DNA of 64,000 bases. It comes from Paenibacillus farraposensis. Its GTDB lineage: Bacteria > Bacillota > Bacilli > Paenibacillales > Paenibacillaceae. Shown here piece after piece: positions 36,247 through 45,105 of this stretch. A program made the translations under genes and the position numbers. The stretch's first letter is position 1. Each line of letters opens with the position of its first letter. Location of the stretch: NCBI RefSeq assembly GCF_020736845.1, contig NZ_JAFFQR010000064.1, forward strand, positions 124,001 to 188,000. Direction: 5' to 3'. The notes below the pieces were generated by a model, which was not told the DNA's origin, did not search any database, and worked only from the letters and a program-made list of their open reading frames with translations.

Positions 36247-36516
36247 TCAAACAGTTACCTCGGACTCAATATATTGACGTATATTCTCAAGCTCCTCTAA
36301 AAGCTCTCCAATCGTTGTAGCAGTGCTGTCCATGATCTTCATTTTTACAACCTTTTCAAGAGCGCTTTTCACAGTTGGAAAATATCCATGAGTTTTATAT
36401 AAATCTGTGGAATCGCCAGTTTTTTTATTGACCGATTGTTTGCCTGTATACTCTTTCAAAATGAACTGCATACCGTCCGACTCCAGATATAAACTTCCTT
36501 CAATTTGAATTTTCAT
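36247..36516 (-). CDS. Phage hypothetical protein (DUF5405-like pattern)
   Basis: An 89-residue protein: MKIQIEGSLYLESDGMQFIL, then a variable loop, YKTHGYFPTVKSALEKVVKM and a helical end. The layout resembles small early proteins seen in many Firmicutes phages; I am not certain of the family name. The start ATG follows AGAGGACAAACAC. Confidence 0.65.
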   Translation of the reverse strand: MKIQIEGSLYLESDGMQFILKEYTGKQSVNKKTGDSTDLYKTHGYFPTVKSALEKVVKMKIMDSTATTIGELLEELENIRQYIESEVTV

Positions 36517-36542
36517 GTGTTTGTCCTCTCTGCCCTTGGGGG

Positions 36543-37169
36543 CTATATCCTATTAACGCCTTTAAATCTCAAACCAGCTATTTCGAGGGCAGTAATCATA
36601 CCAGCCTGAAACGCCCGGACTTCTGGCATTGTTCCGCTATAATCAGTTCTGTCGTATCCGTATTTACTTTCAAATGCCTCTAGCATCTTTTCAGCCGGAG
36701 TTAGTTTAACCGCGTAGCCTGAGATAAGCGCTTGAGCCAGCAACCAGATAGACATACCGTTCAAAGCCTCCGCTTGCGTTCCGATCTGCCAACCGTTTGG
36801 TGATGCAGCGTGTTCGTGCAGAAGAGATTGTTTATCCCACTCGGTCAGTAACCATTTAATAGCCTCGTCCTCCGCCTTGCTCAGAACAGGTTTAGAGAGT
36901 GCGTCGTCTGGTTGAGTGATAGGCGGGTTTTCTGCTGCAGTTTCTGCAATTGGAGCAACAGGTTTTGGATCGTCCTTTACTTTTGCCACAGGTATTTCCT
37001 CCTTAATAGTCTTCGTCTTGGCGCGGAATGATAAGGGCTTTGTGTGCGATTTTGGTATAGGCTTGCCGACAATCTTTTCGAGTTCTTCCGGGCTGAGTGT
37101 GTACGTTTTAACATCACCCTGACCTTGCGAAGACAACTCATTTTTCCAATTTGGGACGGATGTTCCCAT
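36543..37169 (-). CDS. Phage hypothetical protein
   Basis: A 208-residue protein. The first 95 residues are low complexity with many Lys, Pro and Glu; the C-terminal half (LSKAEDEAIKWLLTEWDKQS, then WQIGTQAEALNGMSIWLLAQ) is a helical domain that recurs in phage early regions with no assigned role. The start ATG follows AAAGGGGCATTTC. No function is proposed. Confidence 0.65.
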   Translation of the reverse strand: MGTSVPNWKNELSSQGQGDVKTYTLSPEELEKIVGKPIPKSHTKPLSFRAKTKTIKEEIPVAKVKDDPKPVAPIAETAAENPPITQPDDALSKPVLSKAEDEAIKWLLTEWDKQSLLHEHAASPNGWQIGTQAEALNGMSIWLLAQALISGYAVKLTPAEKMLEAFESKYGYDRTDYSGTMPEVRAFQAGMITALEIAGLRFKGVNRI

Positions 37170-37234
37170 GAAATGCCCCTTTCTGAGCGTTTTTGGGCGC
37201 AGCTACCCGCCGCAGGACCCAATAGCCCCGGGTG

Positions 37235-37831
37235 TTATGCCTTATTTAAGATGGATTCTATAACTTCGATTTGGTATGGAAACGTGTCAAGCATAGGCTT
37301 GGATTCACGAGCCAGATATAGATTAAGTGATATTCTAGCGATAATGTACGCGTCCACTATATCATTGCTTGGATTGCTGTAATTGAAGTGCTTCAATGCT
37401 GCAGCCGCCATAGCTGCTTTTTTTTCCTTGGTGCCTTTCAGACGCTCTTTGCTTCCCTGCTGACCTTTCCAGCCGGTTACAGCCACAAATTTTTTAACCG
37501 CGTTAGGAGCTGCTTCATCGAAGGATAGTTTTTTTCGGGTGATCATTCCTTCAAGAGCCCCGTGAATTTTGGAAGTTGTGATGAGTTTGGGCGTTCTGTT
37601 TGCAATGCCCTCCTTAACGATCACGTCCCCAGGTTGGAGCAACTGGAAGAGTTGGTTTTCAAGAGACACCTTCTGTTCTGGCGTTATGCCACCTGGGACG
37701 TCTCTCCCTTTACCCCGTAATAATTTCTCGACCAGCACATTGCCCTCAATGTCCAAAGCAACAACCCCTGTTGTCGTCGCTGGGTCGATTCCCACAAATC
37801 TCATAGCCGGGTCAATTTCCAAAAGAGTCAT
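37235..37831 (-). CDS. RuvC-like Holliday junction resolvase
   Basis: A 198-residue protein with the RuvC/RNase H-like fold. Catalytic acids are seen as FVGIDPATTTGVVALD near residue 15, GDVIVKEGIANR near 75 and the closing NDIVDAYIIARISLN near 165; a basic segment VTGWKGQQGSKERLKGTKEK near 120 fits DNA contact. It should cut Holliday junctions or branched DNA during phage replication and recombination. Its stop is 3' of, and its start overlaps by four bases with, the neighbouring MazG-like gene's end (ATGA). Confidence 0.85.
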   Translation of the reverse strand: MTLLEIDPAMRFVGIDPATTTGVVALDIEGNVLVEKLLRGKGRDVPGGITPEQKVSLENQLFQLLQPGDVIVKEGIANRTPKLITTSKIHGALEGMITRKKLSFDEAAPNAVKKFVAVTGWKGQQGSKERLKGTKEKKAAMAAAALKHFNYSNPSNDIVDAYIIARISLNLYLARESKPMLDTFPYQIEVIESILNKA

Positions 37832-38163
37832 CGCTTCGCCGCCTCCCAGTTACGCTGCCGCCCATACTCTGTAATCTTATATAGGTGGTCCTGATTGGCT
37901 CGGGCAATCACGTTTTGCAGGACCTTGGTAGCTTCTCCAGGTGGAAGGCTCTCGCGTGCCTGCTGCCGGATCAGCCCTACCGTCACCTGCAGCACGTCGA
38001 ACAGTTCTGAGAGAGTCCGGCGCTGGTCGTAATCCTTGGACTCCACTTCCTCAATTAGCTCATTAACTTCCTCTTGCAATTTCACACGCATATCGCCGGG
38101 CTGGTACCCCTGAACCGGATAGTCCAGTACGGGGAGTGCAAAAACTATAAATTGTTCGCTCAT
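37828..38163 (-). CDS. MazG-like NTP pyrophosphohydrolase
   Basis: A 111-residue all-alpha protein with the MazG/dUTPase-like metal-binding pattern: KLQEEVNELIEEVESKDYDQ near residue 28 and LSELFDVLQVTVGLI near 52 (EExxEL then ExxD). Such enzymes hydrolyse (d)NTPs to monophosphates and act in nucleotide-pool cleaning or phage modification pathways. It overlaps both neighbours by four bases, so translation is coupled. Confidence 0.8.
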   Translation of the reverse strand: MSEQFIVFALPVLDYPVQGYQPGDMRVKLQEEVNELIEEVESKDYDQRRTLSELFDVLQVTVGLIRQQARESLPPGEATKVLQNVIARANQDHLYKITEYGRQRNWEAAKR

Positions 38164-38327
38164 GCCTCGTCAGCCTCCCAATATTCAACGTAGTCAAGTG
38201 AATCAAGGACCTCATTTCCATTCATATACCAAACGAATGTTTCGGCTTCCAAATCAACTGACAACACACTAACAGTCTCAGAATAATTGAGATGTTTTGC
38301 CCGAAGGTTGTTAATTTTTATTCTCAT
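38160..38327 (-). CDS. Small hypothetical protein
   Basis: A 55-residue acidic protein starting MRIKINNLRAKHLNYSETVS. The ATG at 38327 overlaps the upstream stop (ATGA) and uses GGAGGAGAAGAA, inside the upstream gene, as its ribosome binding site; its stop overlaps the MazG-like start by four bases. A longer upstream reading was rejected. Function unknown. Confidence 0.65.
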   Translation of the reverse strand: MRIKINNLRAKHLNYSETVSVLSVDLEAETFVWYMNGNEVLDSLDYVEYWEADEA

Positions 38328-39049
38328 TTCTTCTCCTCCGCCTTTTTCATCTCTTCCTTCCTTCTTTCTGCCAGCCATTCACAATACGCCTGACAATCGC
38401 CTTTGTCCTTAAAAAACGCACGATATTCATTCGTTGCTTTCTTCCTGAATTCTTCGAATGTTTCACCTTCATAGATGGCTTCGGCAGCGTATGAACTGTC
38501 GGATTCGTAATAATCTTGATCACGGTATTTTTTTCTGTACCATGGTCTGAGTTTTTTTCCGTCGTCTTTCATCCCAAATGAATAGACGGTATATAATTCG
38601 GGCTTGTAATAAGGGATTTTCACCGCACAACCGCAAGTCTCCGAGTCATCACGGCCCATTGGTGTTTTGTAATGGAATCTGCGATTATCGTCGCATTTAT
38701 CGCATTTCTCACCGAGTTTATAATCAGACTCAGGAACCCACAATTCAAGTATGAAATCCTCCATCAATGTGTCGAGTCGTTCCCTCCTCACTTTGCGTTC
38801 GAGGTCTTGTTTTTGCAAATCTAGTTCATGCAGCTTCTGTCTGTGTTCGAGTTTCATGTTTTCCAATTGACTTTTCACTAACCGCAGTTCACCATTTTCC
38901 TTTTGGAGTCTAGCAATCTCCTGTTTGTGTCCCTCCTTCATGCTGTTCATGAGCGCTTCCTTCCATTCGTCTACCTGTTGCTCGAATTCGCTTGGTTCAT
39001 CCCAAAAGTCGTGGTCAAAATCGTAAATTTGATTCGGTTTGTAAGGCAT
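38324..39049 (-). CDS. Coiled-coil protein with zinc-binding cysteines
   Basis: About 241 residues. Residues 30-100 form a long charged coiled coil (KEGHKQEIARLQKENGELRL, then QKLHELDLQKQDLERKVRRE). A later segment, KCDKCDDNRRFHYKTPMG then SETCGCAVKI near residue 130, has CxxC and CxC pairs that look like a zinc site. The C-terminus is again charged and helical. The start at 39049 is spaced better from GGGAGAGG than the ATG three codons earlier. Function unknown. Confidence 0.65.
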   Translation of the reverse strand: MPYKPNQIYDFDHDFWDEPSEFEQQVDEWKEALMNSMKEGHKQEIARLQKENGELRLVKSQLENMKLEHRQKLHELDLQKQDLERKVRRERLDTLMEDFILELWVPESDYKLGEKCDKCDDNRRFHYKTPMGRDDSETCGCAVKIPYYKPELYTVYSFGMKDDGKKLRPWYRKKYRDQDYYESDSSYAAEAIYEGETFEEFRKKATNEYRAFFKDKGDCQAYCEWLAERRKEEMKKAEEKK

Positions 39050-39073
39050 ACCGTTCATCCTCTCCCTATTAAA

Positions 39074-39382
39074 TTAATCCAACCAGCCTGATAGATCCGG
39101 CTTAGATTTTGGTGGCTCTGGTGGCGTTTCTGGAGCTTGTTCAGGCTCGGTAGGTGTGTTGGTCGTCTCTTCTTTTAAGGATGGTAGATCAAAGGCTGCT
39201 GCGCCTCCAGTACGATACTTGCGGGCCACTTCTACAAGAGAGTCGTACAGCGGCATGAGCTTTACACGGTTCTCTGGAGTAGTAAGCGGGTGGTCAAGTG
39301 TCTCGGCCCCCTTCACGATCCGTGCCAGCACTTCGTTATACTGCTCGTCATTTTCGATTCGCTCGGGAACCCTTACCGCCAT
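39074..39382 (-). CDS. Phage hypothetical protein
   Basis: A 102-residue protein: a helical first half (NDEQYNEVLARIVKGAETLD) and a Pro/Glu/Thr-rich tail ending KSKPDLSGWLD. Its start lies 35 bases inside the end of the DnaB gene. The acidic/aromatic tail may be a binding peptide. Family not recognised. Confidence 0.6.
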   Translation of the reverse strand: MAVRVPERIENDEQYNEVLARIVKGAETLDHPLTTPENRVKLMPLYDSLVEVARKYRTGGAAAFDLPSLKEETTNTPTEPEQAPETPPEPPKSKPDLSGWLD

Positions 39383-40715
39383 TGTCCTGCGCCGCCTCTC
39401 TCTTCTGGAGTTCTACATAACGCTGGTGCCACCAACGAAACTCGTATCTGAATCTATTAGTGCCAACGTTCCGGCCTTTCGCAAAAATAGAGTCAATGAT
39501 TTTCTTTGTCGGGTCCTTCTGGTTTTTCGCATCGTGGTATAGAAACTCAACCACATCTGCGTCCTGCTCGATAGAGCCCGATTCCTTCAAATGCTTCAAT
39601 TTCGGTTCTTCATCGTCAACAGCACGGTCCAACTGCGACAGCATAATGAATACGAATTTATGACGACGTGCAAGGCTCTTAGCTGTCCGAGTCACGTTCC
39701 CAATTGCCTGCGCTCGTGTTTCTGATCGTTTTTGTGGTATCTCCATAATCTGTAGATAATCCACAATGACCGCAGCTATTTTTCCGTATTTCTTCTTGAA
39801 CTGTTTCACGGTGGATCTGATTTCATCAATCGTTACACCAGCAGAATCCTGTACAAAAATATTGAGCAGTTCGATTTTTTTATAAGCATCGTAAATTTTT
39901 GTCCATTCCTCATTGGTGAAACCTTCGGGACCGCCTTTATTTATCAAGCGCGGATAATTGATTTCAGCCACCATGGCAACAAGCCGATCCATTAACTCGT
40001 TCTTGTCCATCTCTTGTGAGAAAATAAGCACGGGGCCAGCGTCAGGATTCATGACCGCTATACCATGGGAGAGTTGCAGAGCCTTTGCCGTTTTACCCAC
40101 GCTAGGCCTTCCAGCAATGATATACAGCCACCCACGCCATAACTGGGCCCAATTATCAAACTGTTTGAAATGTCCTGTCTTGAGCTTCTCAGGGCTGCTC
40201 TCAATGTGTTCAAAATATCTGTCCCGAGAATCCCGCATGCTTTGCATTTTCGCAACGTGGCTAGGACGTAAATCGTCAATAATATCTTCTACTGCAGAAA
40301 AGTAGTCTTCGTCAGATTCAAAGTTTTCGTAAGAAAGGTTCATGATCTGAGCGCCTTTGTCACTTCCGCGTCTGCGAATAGCCTTGGACCGTACGATATT
40401 GGCGTAATAAGCAGCATTCCGGGCAGTTGGTGAAGACTGTGCTAATTTAGCAAGATAACTAACCCCACCCATTTCCTCAGTCCTACCGAATTTGACGAAC
40501 TCCTGAGTAACCGTAACAAGGTCAATCGGGATCTCTCTCTCGTTCAAGTAGCGCATAACCTTATAGATCAATTGGTGTGTAGTGGTGGAAAAATCCCGTT
40601 CCTCTAAAAAGCTGATTTCGTCAATCACACTGGAATCAAGGAACACTGCCCCAAGCGTGGAAAGCTCGGCCTGGATATCAATCATTGGTGTCGAATCTAA
40701 AATCTGCTGGGTCAT
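39348..40715 (-). CDS. Replicative DNA helicase, DnaB type
   Basis: A 455-residue DnaB-like helicase. The N-terminal domain (DIQAELSTLGAVFLDSSVID) is the DnaB primase-interaction part, and the C-terminal RecA-like motor has Walker A AGRPSVGKTAKALQLSHG near residue 205 and Walker B AAVIVDYLQIMEIP near 310, plus the SGSIEQDADVVEFLYHD motif near 395. It unwinds phage DNA as a hexamer. The start lies 38 bases inside the upstream initiator gene, which should load it. Confidence 0.93.
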   Translation of the reverse strand: MTQQILDSTPMIDIQAELSTLGAVFLDSSVIDEISFLEERDFSTTTHQLIYKVMRYLNEREIPIDLVTVTQEFVKFGRTEEMGGVSYLAKLAQSSPTARNAAYYANIVRSKAIRRRGSDKGAQIMNLSYENFESDEDYFSAVEDIIDDLRPSHVAKMQSMRDSRDRYFEHIESSPEKLKTGHFKQFDNWAQLWRGWLYIIAGRPSVGKTAKALQLSHGIAVMNPDAGPVLIFSQEMDKNELMDRLVAMVAEINYPRLINKGGPEGFTNEEWTKIYDAYKKIELLNIFVQDSAGVTIDEIRSTVKQFKKKYGKIAAVIVDYLQIMEIPQKRSETRAQAIGNVTRTAKSLARRHKFVFIMLSQLDRAVDDEEPKLKHLKESGSIEQDADVVEFLYHDAKNQKDPTKKIIDSIFAKGRNVGTNRFRYEFRWWHQRYVELQKREAAQDNGGKGSRANRK

Positions 40716-41529
40716 TACCTTTCATCACCCACTCTCTAATGGCATCGTCATAGTCAATCTTTTCATCTTTCGACATCTGACCTGGATTGTCGCCCTCTTT
40801 TTCTTCTGGCTCCTGATTAAGATAATTATCAAAATTGCTAGGCCGGAACAAAGTGGCTGGACGAAGGTATTGACTCATTTTCGGATCATTAAGCCAGTGA
40901 CTGCATTTGATGTCGATCACATTTTTGAAATCTTCAACGGTCCGACCTTCGCTGATTCTCCCGTTAATAAACTCCTTGGTGGTTTTCACCTTGAAGTTAT
41001 AATTCTTCCCTGTTTTTTCATTGAGATAGGAAATGATTTCTTCATGTATGCTAGGCAAGACTATCTCACCTTTCTTTATAGTTTTATTTATACTTTCTTT
41101 CTTGGGGGTACAATCCTCCCCCTCATGAGGGGGACAATCGTCCACTGGAAGGGGGTGTGATTCTCCACCAGTAGATTCATCGGGTTCTAATGGTTGCGGT
41201 GGAGGATTGCACCCCACTAGCCACCGCTCATAATATTTATTGAAGCCGATCATGCGACCATGTTTACCTTGAGCCTGTCTGAACACTTTCAAGACATGCA
41301 TATCCAAGAGCTTTTTCAGTTCTTTTTTGGTGCCGCTCAGGTCAGAACGTAGGGCAGTAGCAAGGAATGTGGCAGACAACTCCGCTGACTTCCGATTGAA
41401 CCCGTAGGTGTAACGCCAGACGATCAGCAGCATTCTAAGCTGTATGCCATTAAACTTTCGCATTGCCACCTCTTCGTAAATTTCATTCGCTACACGGGTA
41501 TATCCGTTGTCGAGCTCTGGTCCTGCCAT
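40678..41529 (-). CDS. Phage replication initiator with Phg_2220_C domain
   Basis: A 283-residue protein. The N-terminus (GYTRVANEIYEEVAMRKFNG and QLRMLLIVWRYTYGFNRKSA) is the replication protein O-like winged helix that binds the origin. Residues 175-255 (IHEEIISYLNEKTGKNYNFK, then RPATLFRPSNFDNYLNQ) are the conserved phage C-terminal domain seen in Phg_2220_C proteins. It likely recognises the phage origin and loads the DnaB helicase encoded next. The start ATG follows AGGTGAATTGA. Confidence 0.88.
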   Translation of the reverse strand: MAGPELDNGYTRVANEIYEEVAMRKFNGIQLRMLLIVWRYTYGFNRKSAELSATFLATALRSDLSGTKKELKKLLDMHVLKVFRQAQGKHGRMIGFNKYYERWLVGCNPPPQPLEPDESTGGESHPLPVDDCPPHEGEDCTPKKESINKTIKKGEIVLPSIHEEIISYLNEKTGKNYNFKVKTTKEFINGRISEGRTVEDFKNVIDIKCSHWLNDPKMSQYLRPATLFRPSNFDNYLNQEPEEKEGDNPGQMSKDEKIDYDDAIREWVMKGNDPADFRFDTND

Positions 41530-41543
41530 TCAATTCACCTGCT

Positions 41544-42455
41544 TTAAAAAATCCACTTATTACTATCTGCTATCTCCCGTTCTCTGATGAAATCGCAGAT
41601 TCGTTCAACCAAGACCTCTTTATCATCATTCGCGCAAGGGGCGTGATACCACTTCTCTACAAGAGCAGTCACACCTTCCAACATGGAGGCAGCCTCGTCC
41701 TTTTCTGGCGCTGCTGTATATCCGTATACCAAGGCGTAAATTAATTCGTTCAGACCTGTTCGCGTTGAAACGAATTGATATAAGGACTGGGACTCCGAAG
41801 GGCCGTTATTGCCATCTAATGCAAGCCTTATAATCTGTGCTGCGTTATGGCGTGAGGATTTCAGAGAATCCAACGCATCGACAACATCCTGCGGCAATTC
41901 AACTGGCTTTTGAGCAGATCGAAGTTCCTCCAGTTCTTCAAGGATGCGGTCAATAACCTCGTGCAGTCCCATTTCTTCGTTGTTCACATAAGGAACAAGC
42001 TTATCTGTGAAAGTTGTAATAAACTCGGCACGACCACCGGCTACCGTCTCCAGTTCTCGGATACGCTGCAGAAGCTTTTCGCTGTTAAGCTGCTCGTCCG
42101 TGTGGCGCTCAATCTTCTGGAGTAATTCGGCCTTATCCTGCACCAGTTGCAAAACCGCATCCACTAATTGCCCATCACACTTGCCTATTACCGCATTTAT
42201 CTGTTCCAACTCATCCAATAAATCAGCATTTTGTTGGCTGAGTCTGTCATACTGCTGCTGTGTAGGCCTTGGCTCGTCCGGCAGGATCATTGCATGCTTG
42301 AACGGAACTGAGTGGCCTGATTTTGGACCGGATACAATTTGGAAAGGTGTTGTAAAATCAATTAACGCATAGGAGAGGCGGCGGGCCTCGTGCTCTTCTC
42401 CAGCCAAGAACCACTCTCCTTTTGTGCGGAACTCTTTAACAATTTTTATCTTCAT
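41544..42455 (-). CDS. Coiled-coil phage protein of unknown function
   Basis: A 303-residue protein: a small N-terminal domain (KIVKEFRTKGEWFLAGEEHE), a coiled coil at about 70-165, and a helical C-terminus. There is no catalytic motif that I can see. It overlaps the MBL gene by four bases (ATGA), so the two are coupled. It may be a structural or regulatory partner of recombination or replication proteins. Confidence 0.65.
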   Translation of the reverse strand: MKIKIVKEFRTKGEWFLAGEEHEARRLSYALIDFTTPFQIVSGPKSGHSVPFKHAMILPDEPRPTQQQYDRLSQQNADLLDELEQINAVIGKCDGQLVDAVLQLVQDKAELLQKIERHTDEQLNSEKLLQRIRELETVAGGRAEFITTFTDKLVPYVNNEEMGLHEVIDRILEELEELRSAQKPVELPQDVVDALDSLKSSRHNAAQIIRLALDGNNGPSESQSLYQFVSTRTGLNELIYALVYGYTAAPEKDEAASMLEGVTALVEKWYHAPCANDDKEVLVERICDFIREREIADSNKWIF

Positions 42456-43213
42456 TCGCTCACGACCTCCAATGTGTAATGTTCTCCTGCTATGAATCCC
42501 CGCTGCTTAAGAGCCGCCTTTACGGTCATTTCAGCCAGCGCGGGCATATTGTTTTTACTAGATAAGTGCGTAAGGTATATTCGCTCTCCACGGCCTTGTA
42601 TAAGCTTCTGGAGCGCCGCGGCTGTCTGTTGGTTGCTCAGGTGTCCAAGGTCGCTCAGGATACGAGATTGAATGCTGATAGGGTAATCAGAAGCCTCTAC
42701 CATGTCGGGTTCGTGGTTAGCTTCAATAAGCACGTAAATACTGCCTTCCATCATGTCGAGCATTTCCTGATCGTACTTTCCGGTATCGAATAATACGCAA
42801 GCCCGTTCCCGGCTGTCGTCCTCGATTGCATAACCAACTGGCTCGTAAGCATCGTGATGGGTTCGGAATGGATAGATCCAGGTTTCACCCATCTTGATAG
42901 TTTCGTATTTCCCGTAGCGGGTTTCCGCTGTCCACCGCAGGTCAGCATCAACACCCGATATGCTTTTCCATTCACCCTCAGTCGCATATACCGGAATCCG
43001 GTACTTGTTCGCCATCGGTAGGCCCTTAATGTGGTCGCTGTGAGCGTGAGTGATGAATATACCCGCAATGTGATCAGGCCGTACACCAACGTCCAGCAGC
43101 CGCTTTTCGATTTTTGTCTTGGCAATCCCTGCGTCAATTAGGATGGTTTGATCTTGTGATGTGAGCGCGATGCAATTGCCTTTGCTGCCGGATGCCAGGA
43201 TATCAACTTTCAT
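42452..43213 (-). CDS. Phage MBL-fold metallohydrolase (WalJ/YycJ-like)
   Basis: A 253-residue metallo-beta-lactamase-fold enzyme. ILASGSKGNCIALTSQDQT opens it as in YycJ/WalJ, and ITHAHSDHIKGLPMANKY near residue 55 is the metal site; EANHEPDMVE near 165 and YLTHLSSKNN near 215 supply further ligands. WalJ-type proteins are 5'-3' DNA exonucleases, so this is a candidate phage nuclease. It lies in the same operon as RecT and the Rad50-like ATPase. Confidence 0.85.
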   Translation of the reverse strand: MKVDILASGSKGNCIALTSQDQTILIDAGIAKTKIEKRLLDVGVRPDHIAGIFITHAHSDHIKGLPMANKYRIPVYATEGEWKSISGVDADLRWTAETRYGKYETIKMGETWIYPFRTHHDAYEPVGYAIEDDSRERACVLFDTGKYDQEMLDMMEGSIYVLIEANHEPDMVEASDYPISIQSRILSDLGHLSNQQTAAALQKLIQGRGERIYLTHLSSKNNMPALAEMTVKAALKQRGFIAGEHYTLEVVSE

Positions 43214-43653
43214 TTGCGCTCAGCCTCTTCTCGGCGGTCATTTTCGTACATCATCATCGTGAAATTGGCAATATTAGCACAGCGGCGGCGAAACTCCTCA
43301 TGAGACCGACATTTCCACAGCTTCCCAAAATTTTTGGTAATCCCCGCTGCAAGAGCTTCTATCGAACGATTCTCCCATCCGCCTCTATGATCGTTGGCTT
43401 GTAATTGACGTTCCATTTCAAGATAAAAATCATGTACGGATTGCCGTGGCGTAGTAGAGGAACTGATCATTTGCGCAAAGAATGCAACCTCATCCCCTAG
43501 TTCAATCACCTTAATGCAATCTCTATCTACTCCGTACCGCAAGGCAATAAGGTCTTTTTCTTCGTTGGTGTAAGTCTCCCAACGGTCATTCCCCTCGAAA
43601 GCTTCTGCCGCTTCTTTTAAAAAAGTTAAGTGTTTTTGGGTAATCTGCTTCAT
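43210..43653 (-). CDS. Phage hypothetical protein
   Basis: A 147-residue charged, helical protein, beginning KQITQKHLTFLKEAAEAFEG. RSIEALAAGITKNFGKLWKC near residue 95 may pack in a small domain. It overlaps both neighbours by four bases, part of a chain of ATGA-coupled genes. No family is recognised. Confidence 0.6.
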   Translation of the reverse strand: MKQITQKHLTFLKEAAEAFEGNDRWETYTNEEKDLIALRYGVDRDCIKVIELGDEVAFFAQMISSSTTPRQSVHDFYLEMERQLQANDHRGGWENRSIEALAAGITKNFGKLWKCRSHEEFRRRCANIANFTMMMYENDRREEAERK

Positions 43654-43862
43654 ATGGACCTCTCCTTTTTAATCCGCTCTTGCCACTCTTTAAGGTGTTG
43701 GCACCCCTTGGCAGGCTCCTCGTAATGCCTGCGGCCCTTGACGTAAGAGACAAACATATCCGTGCTGCGCTCGTAGTACATTCCGTTCAGGACCGGTCCT
43801 GTGGACTGAGGAGGATCAACGGAGAAGTCGAACAGGTCCAGTTGCTCCACGTCCTCGGACAA
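43650..43862 (-). CDS. Small phage hypothetical protein
   Basis: A 70-residue protein with an aromatic/acidic N-terminus EQLDLFDFSVD, then YYERSTDMFVSYVKGRRHYE. The start is a TTG behind GGGAGGCGGCAGAG, lying 47 bases inside the upstream zinc-ribbon gene. The N-terminus resembles a short binding peptide of replication factors. Function unknown. Confidence 0.6.
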   Translation of the reverse strand: MSEDVEQLDLFDFSVDPPQSTGPVLNGMYYERSTDMFVSYVKGRRHYEEPAKGCQHLKEWQERIKKERSI

Positions 43863-44019
43863 CTCTGCCGCCTCCCCTCAGATCCCCATAGCATCGGGGG
43901 CACACCCGCAAATTACGGATGTACTCCTCTCGGCCTGGGTTTATCTCATTGCCGCAAACGTGACAGTCCTCGCAGCGGACGTATATCTCAACTTGGTTGT
44001 TATACTGGAAGCTCGTCAT
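43816..44019 (-). CDS. Small zinc-ribbon protein
   Basis: A 67-residue protein with two cysteine pairs, CEDCHVC and CPRC, around residues 16-44, forming a probable zinc ribbon; the C-terminus is Gly/Arg-rich. It overlaps RecT's end by 20 bases and the following gene by 47. The Arg/Gly tail may bind nucleic acid. Medium confidence because the tail overlaps another gene. Confidence 0.55.
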   Translation of the reverse strand: MTSFQYNNQVEIYVRCEDCHVCGNEINPGREEYIRNLRVCPRCYGDLRGGGRVVRGRGATGPVRLLR

Positions 44020-44938
44020 TCGCCTGCTCCTGGGCGGCCTTCTCAGCGATATGCATGTCCATAATTTTCAGCAGGCCCTTGAGTTCTGGAAGCGTGGGCT
44101 TGGACCCCTTTGGATTGGCGTGTTTCAAAATATATGACTGCATGTCTGCCGGGTCGGTTATCCCCAATTGGCTAAACTTGCGTTTCATGTCCGAACGTGC
44201 CTGATCGAGCAGGTTAACTGCTGGTTCTTCTCCGTTCCCTTGTAAAGGTGGCTTTTCTTTTTCTGCCACTGCTACAGCATCCGCTTCTGGAGTAATGTCT
44301 TTGCGTTCATATGGATTGTATGGAGCTGGACCTTCCCCTTGCTCTCCATCACCATCATCAAATCGAAGGCCGAAGGCTGCTTTCAATGCCCGTTTAACCA
44401 TGTGCTTTTTAAACATGTCTTTGAAATTGTTGGTCCACATCGTTTTTTGCATCCCAATAGCAGACCGCTTATAGTGCTCAACCTCTTCTATGTCCATCAG
44501 GACCGAGAAAGGCATGAACCCCTCTTTGTAGGCCATCGCGTACCCGCCAATTGGCTTGCCGAGTGGAAACCCGCCTTTATATTTCTCAATTGATAGATAA
44601 TAACGACCATCCTCAGCACGTTCCATGGAATATTCAAATTCATCGTTTTCATGGATAACCTGCACGTCATACCCCATATATCCGTCCATTTCTTTTGCTT
44701 TGCGGATATGGTAGTCAATTCCGAATTGCCAGGTGAGCTTTCCTTGATAGACGGTTGGGTAAATCTCTCCAATCAGCGGATTGGCATCGGCTGCCTTCGC
44801 AACACCCATAAAGAGCCTGAATTGCGACTCATTGCAGTCTTTTGCAATTGTTTGATGAACTGTTTGGACATCCTCTTGGGTGAGTGTTCCGAAAGCGTAA
44901 GAGTTATAGATTGTTAATTGGTTGTTTGTATTTGCCAT
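44000..44938 (-). CDS. RecT-family single-strand annealing protein
   Basis: A 312-residue RecT/Bet-like recombinase. The conserved core is TQEDVQTVHQTIAKDCNESQ, FGVAKAADANPLIGEIYP-type motif (AADANPLIGEIYPTVYQ) and GKLTWQFGIDYHIRKAKEMDG near residue 70, then MWTNNFKDMFKKHMVKRALK near 165. It anneals complementary single strands in phage recombination. The start ATG follows ATAGGAGGCTTTCAGCCC. Its partner exonuclease may be the MBL-fold enzyme or the Rad50-like pair in the same operon. Confidence 0.92.
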   Translation of the reverse strand: MANTNNQLTIYNSYAFGTLTQEDVQTVHQTIAKDCNESQFRLFMGVAKAADANPLIGEIYPTVYQGKLTWQFGIDYHIRKAKEMDGYMGYDVQVIHENDEFEYSMERAEDGRYYLSIEKYKGGFPLGKPIGGYAMAYKEGFMPFSVLMDIEEVEHYKRSAIGMQKTMWTNNFKDMFKKHMVKRALKAAFGLRFDDGDGEQGEGPAPYNPYERKDITPEADAVAVAEKEKPPLQGNGEEPAVNLLDQARSDMKRKFSQLGITDPADMQSYILKHANPKGSKPTLPELKGLLKIMDMHIAEKAAQEQANDELPV

Positions 44939-44952
44939 GGGCTGAAAGCCTC

Positions 44953-45105
44953 CTATGATTTAATGATTTGAGTCTTACCAGTAGTGCGGTGTACGATATG
45001 CATTGCAGCCGGTTCAACCTTGAATACGAGCCAGTTGTCAGGATTTAAATTCGCTTCTGTGATTGCGTCCTGCTGGCGGCGGGTAGGCTTCTTTCCGTTT
45101 TTCAA
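44953..45105 (-). CDS. DUF6906-like small protein
   Basis: A 50-residue protein beginning with TTG: MKNGKKPTRRQQDAITEANL, then NPDNWLVFKVEPAAMHIVHR. This matches the DUF6906 pattern of very small Firmicutes phage proteins. The TTG overlaps the stop of the upstream gene (TTGA) and has AGGAGGCGGTCAGTC ahead of it, which supports the assignment. Confidence 0.8.
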   Translation of the reverse strand: MKNGKKPTRRQQDAITEANLNPDNWLVFKVEPAAMHIVHRTTGKTQIIKS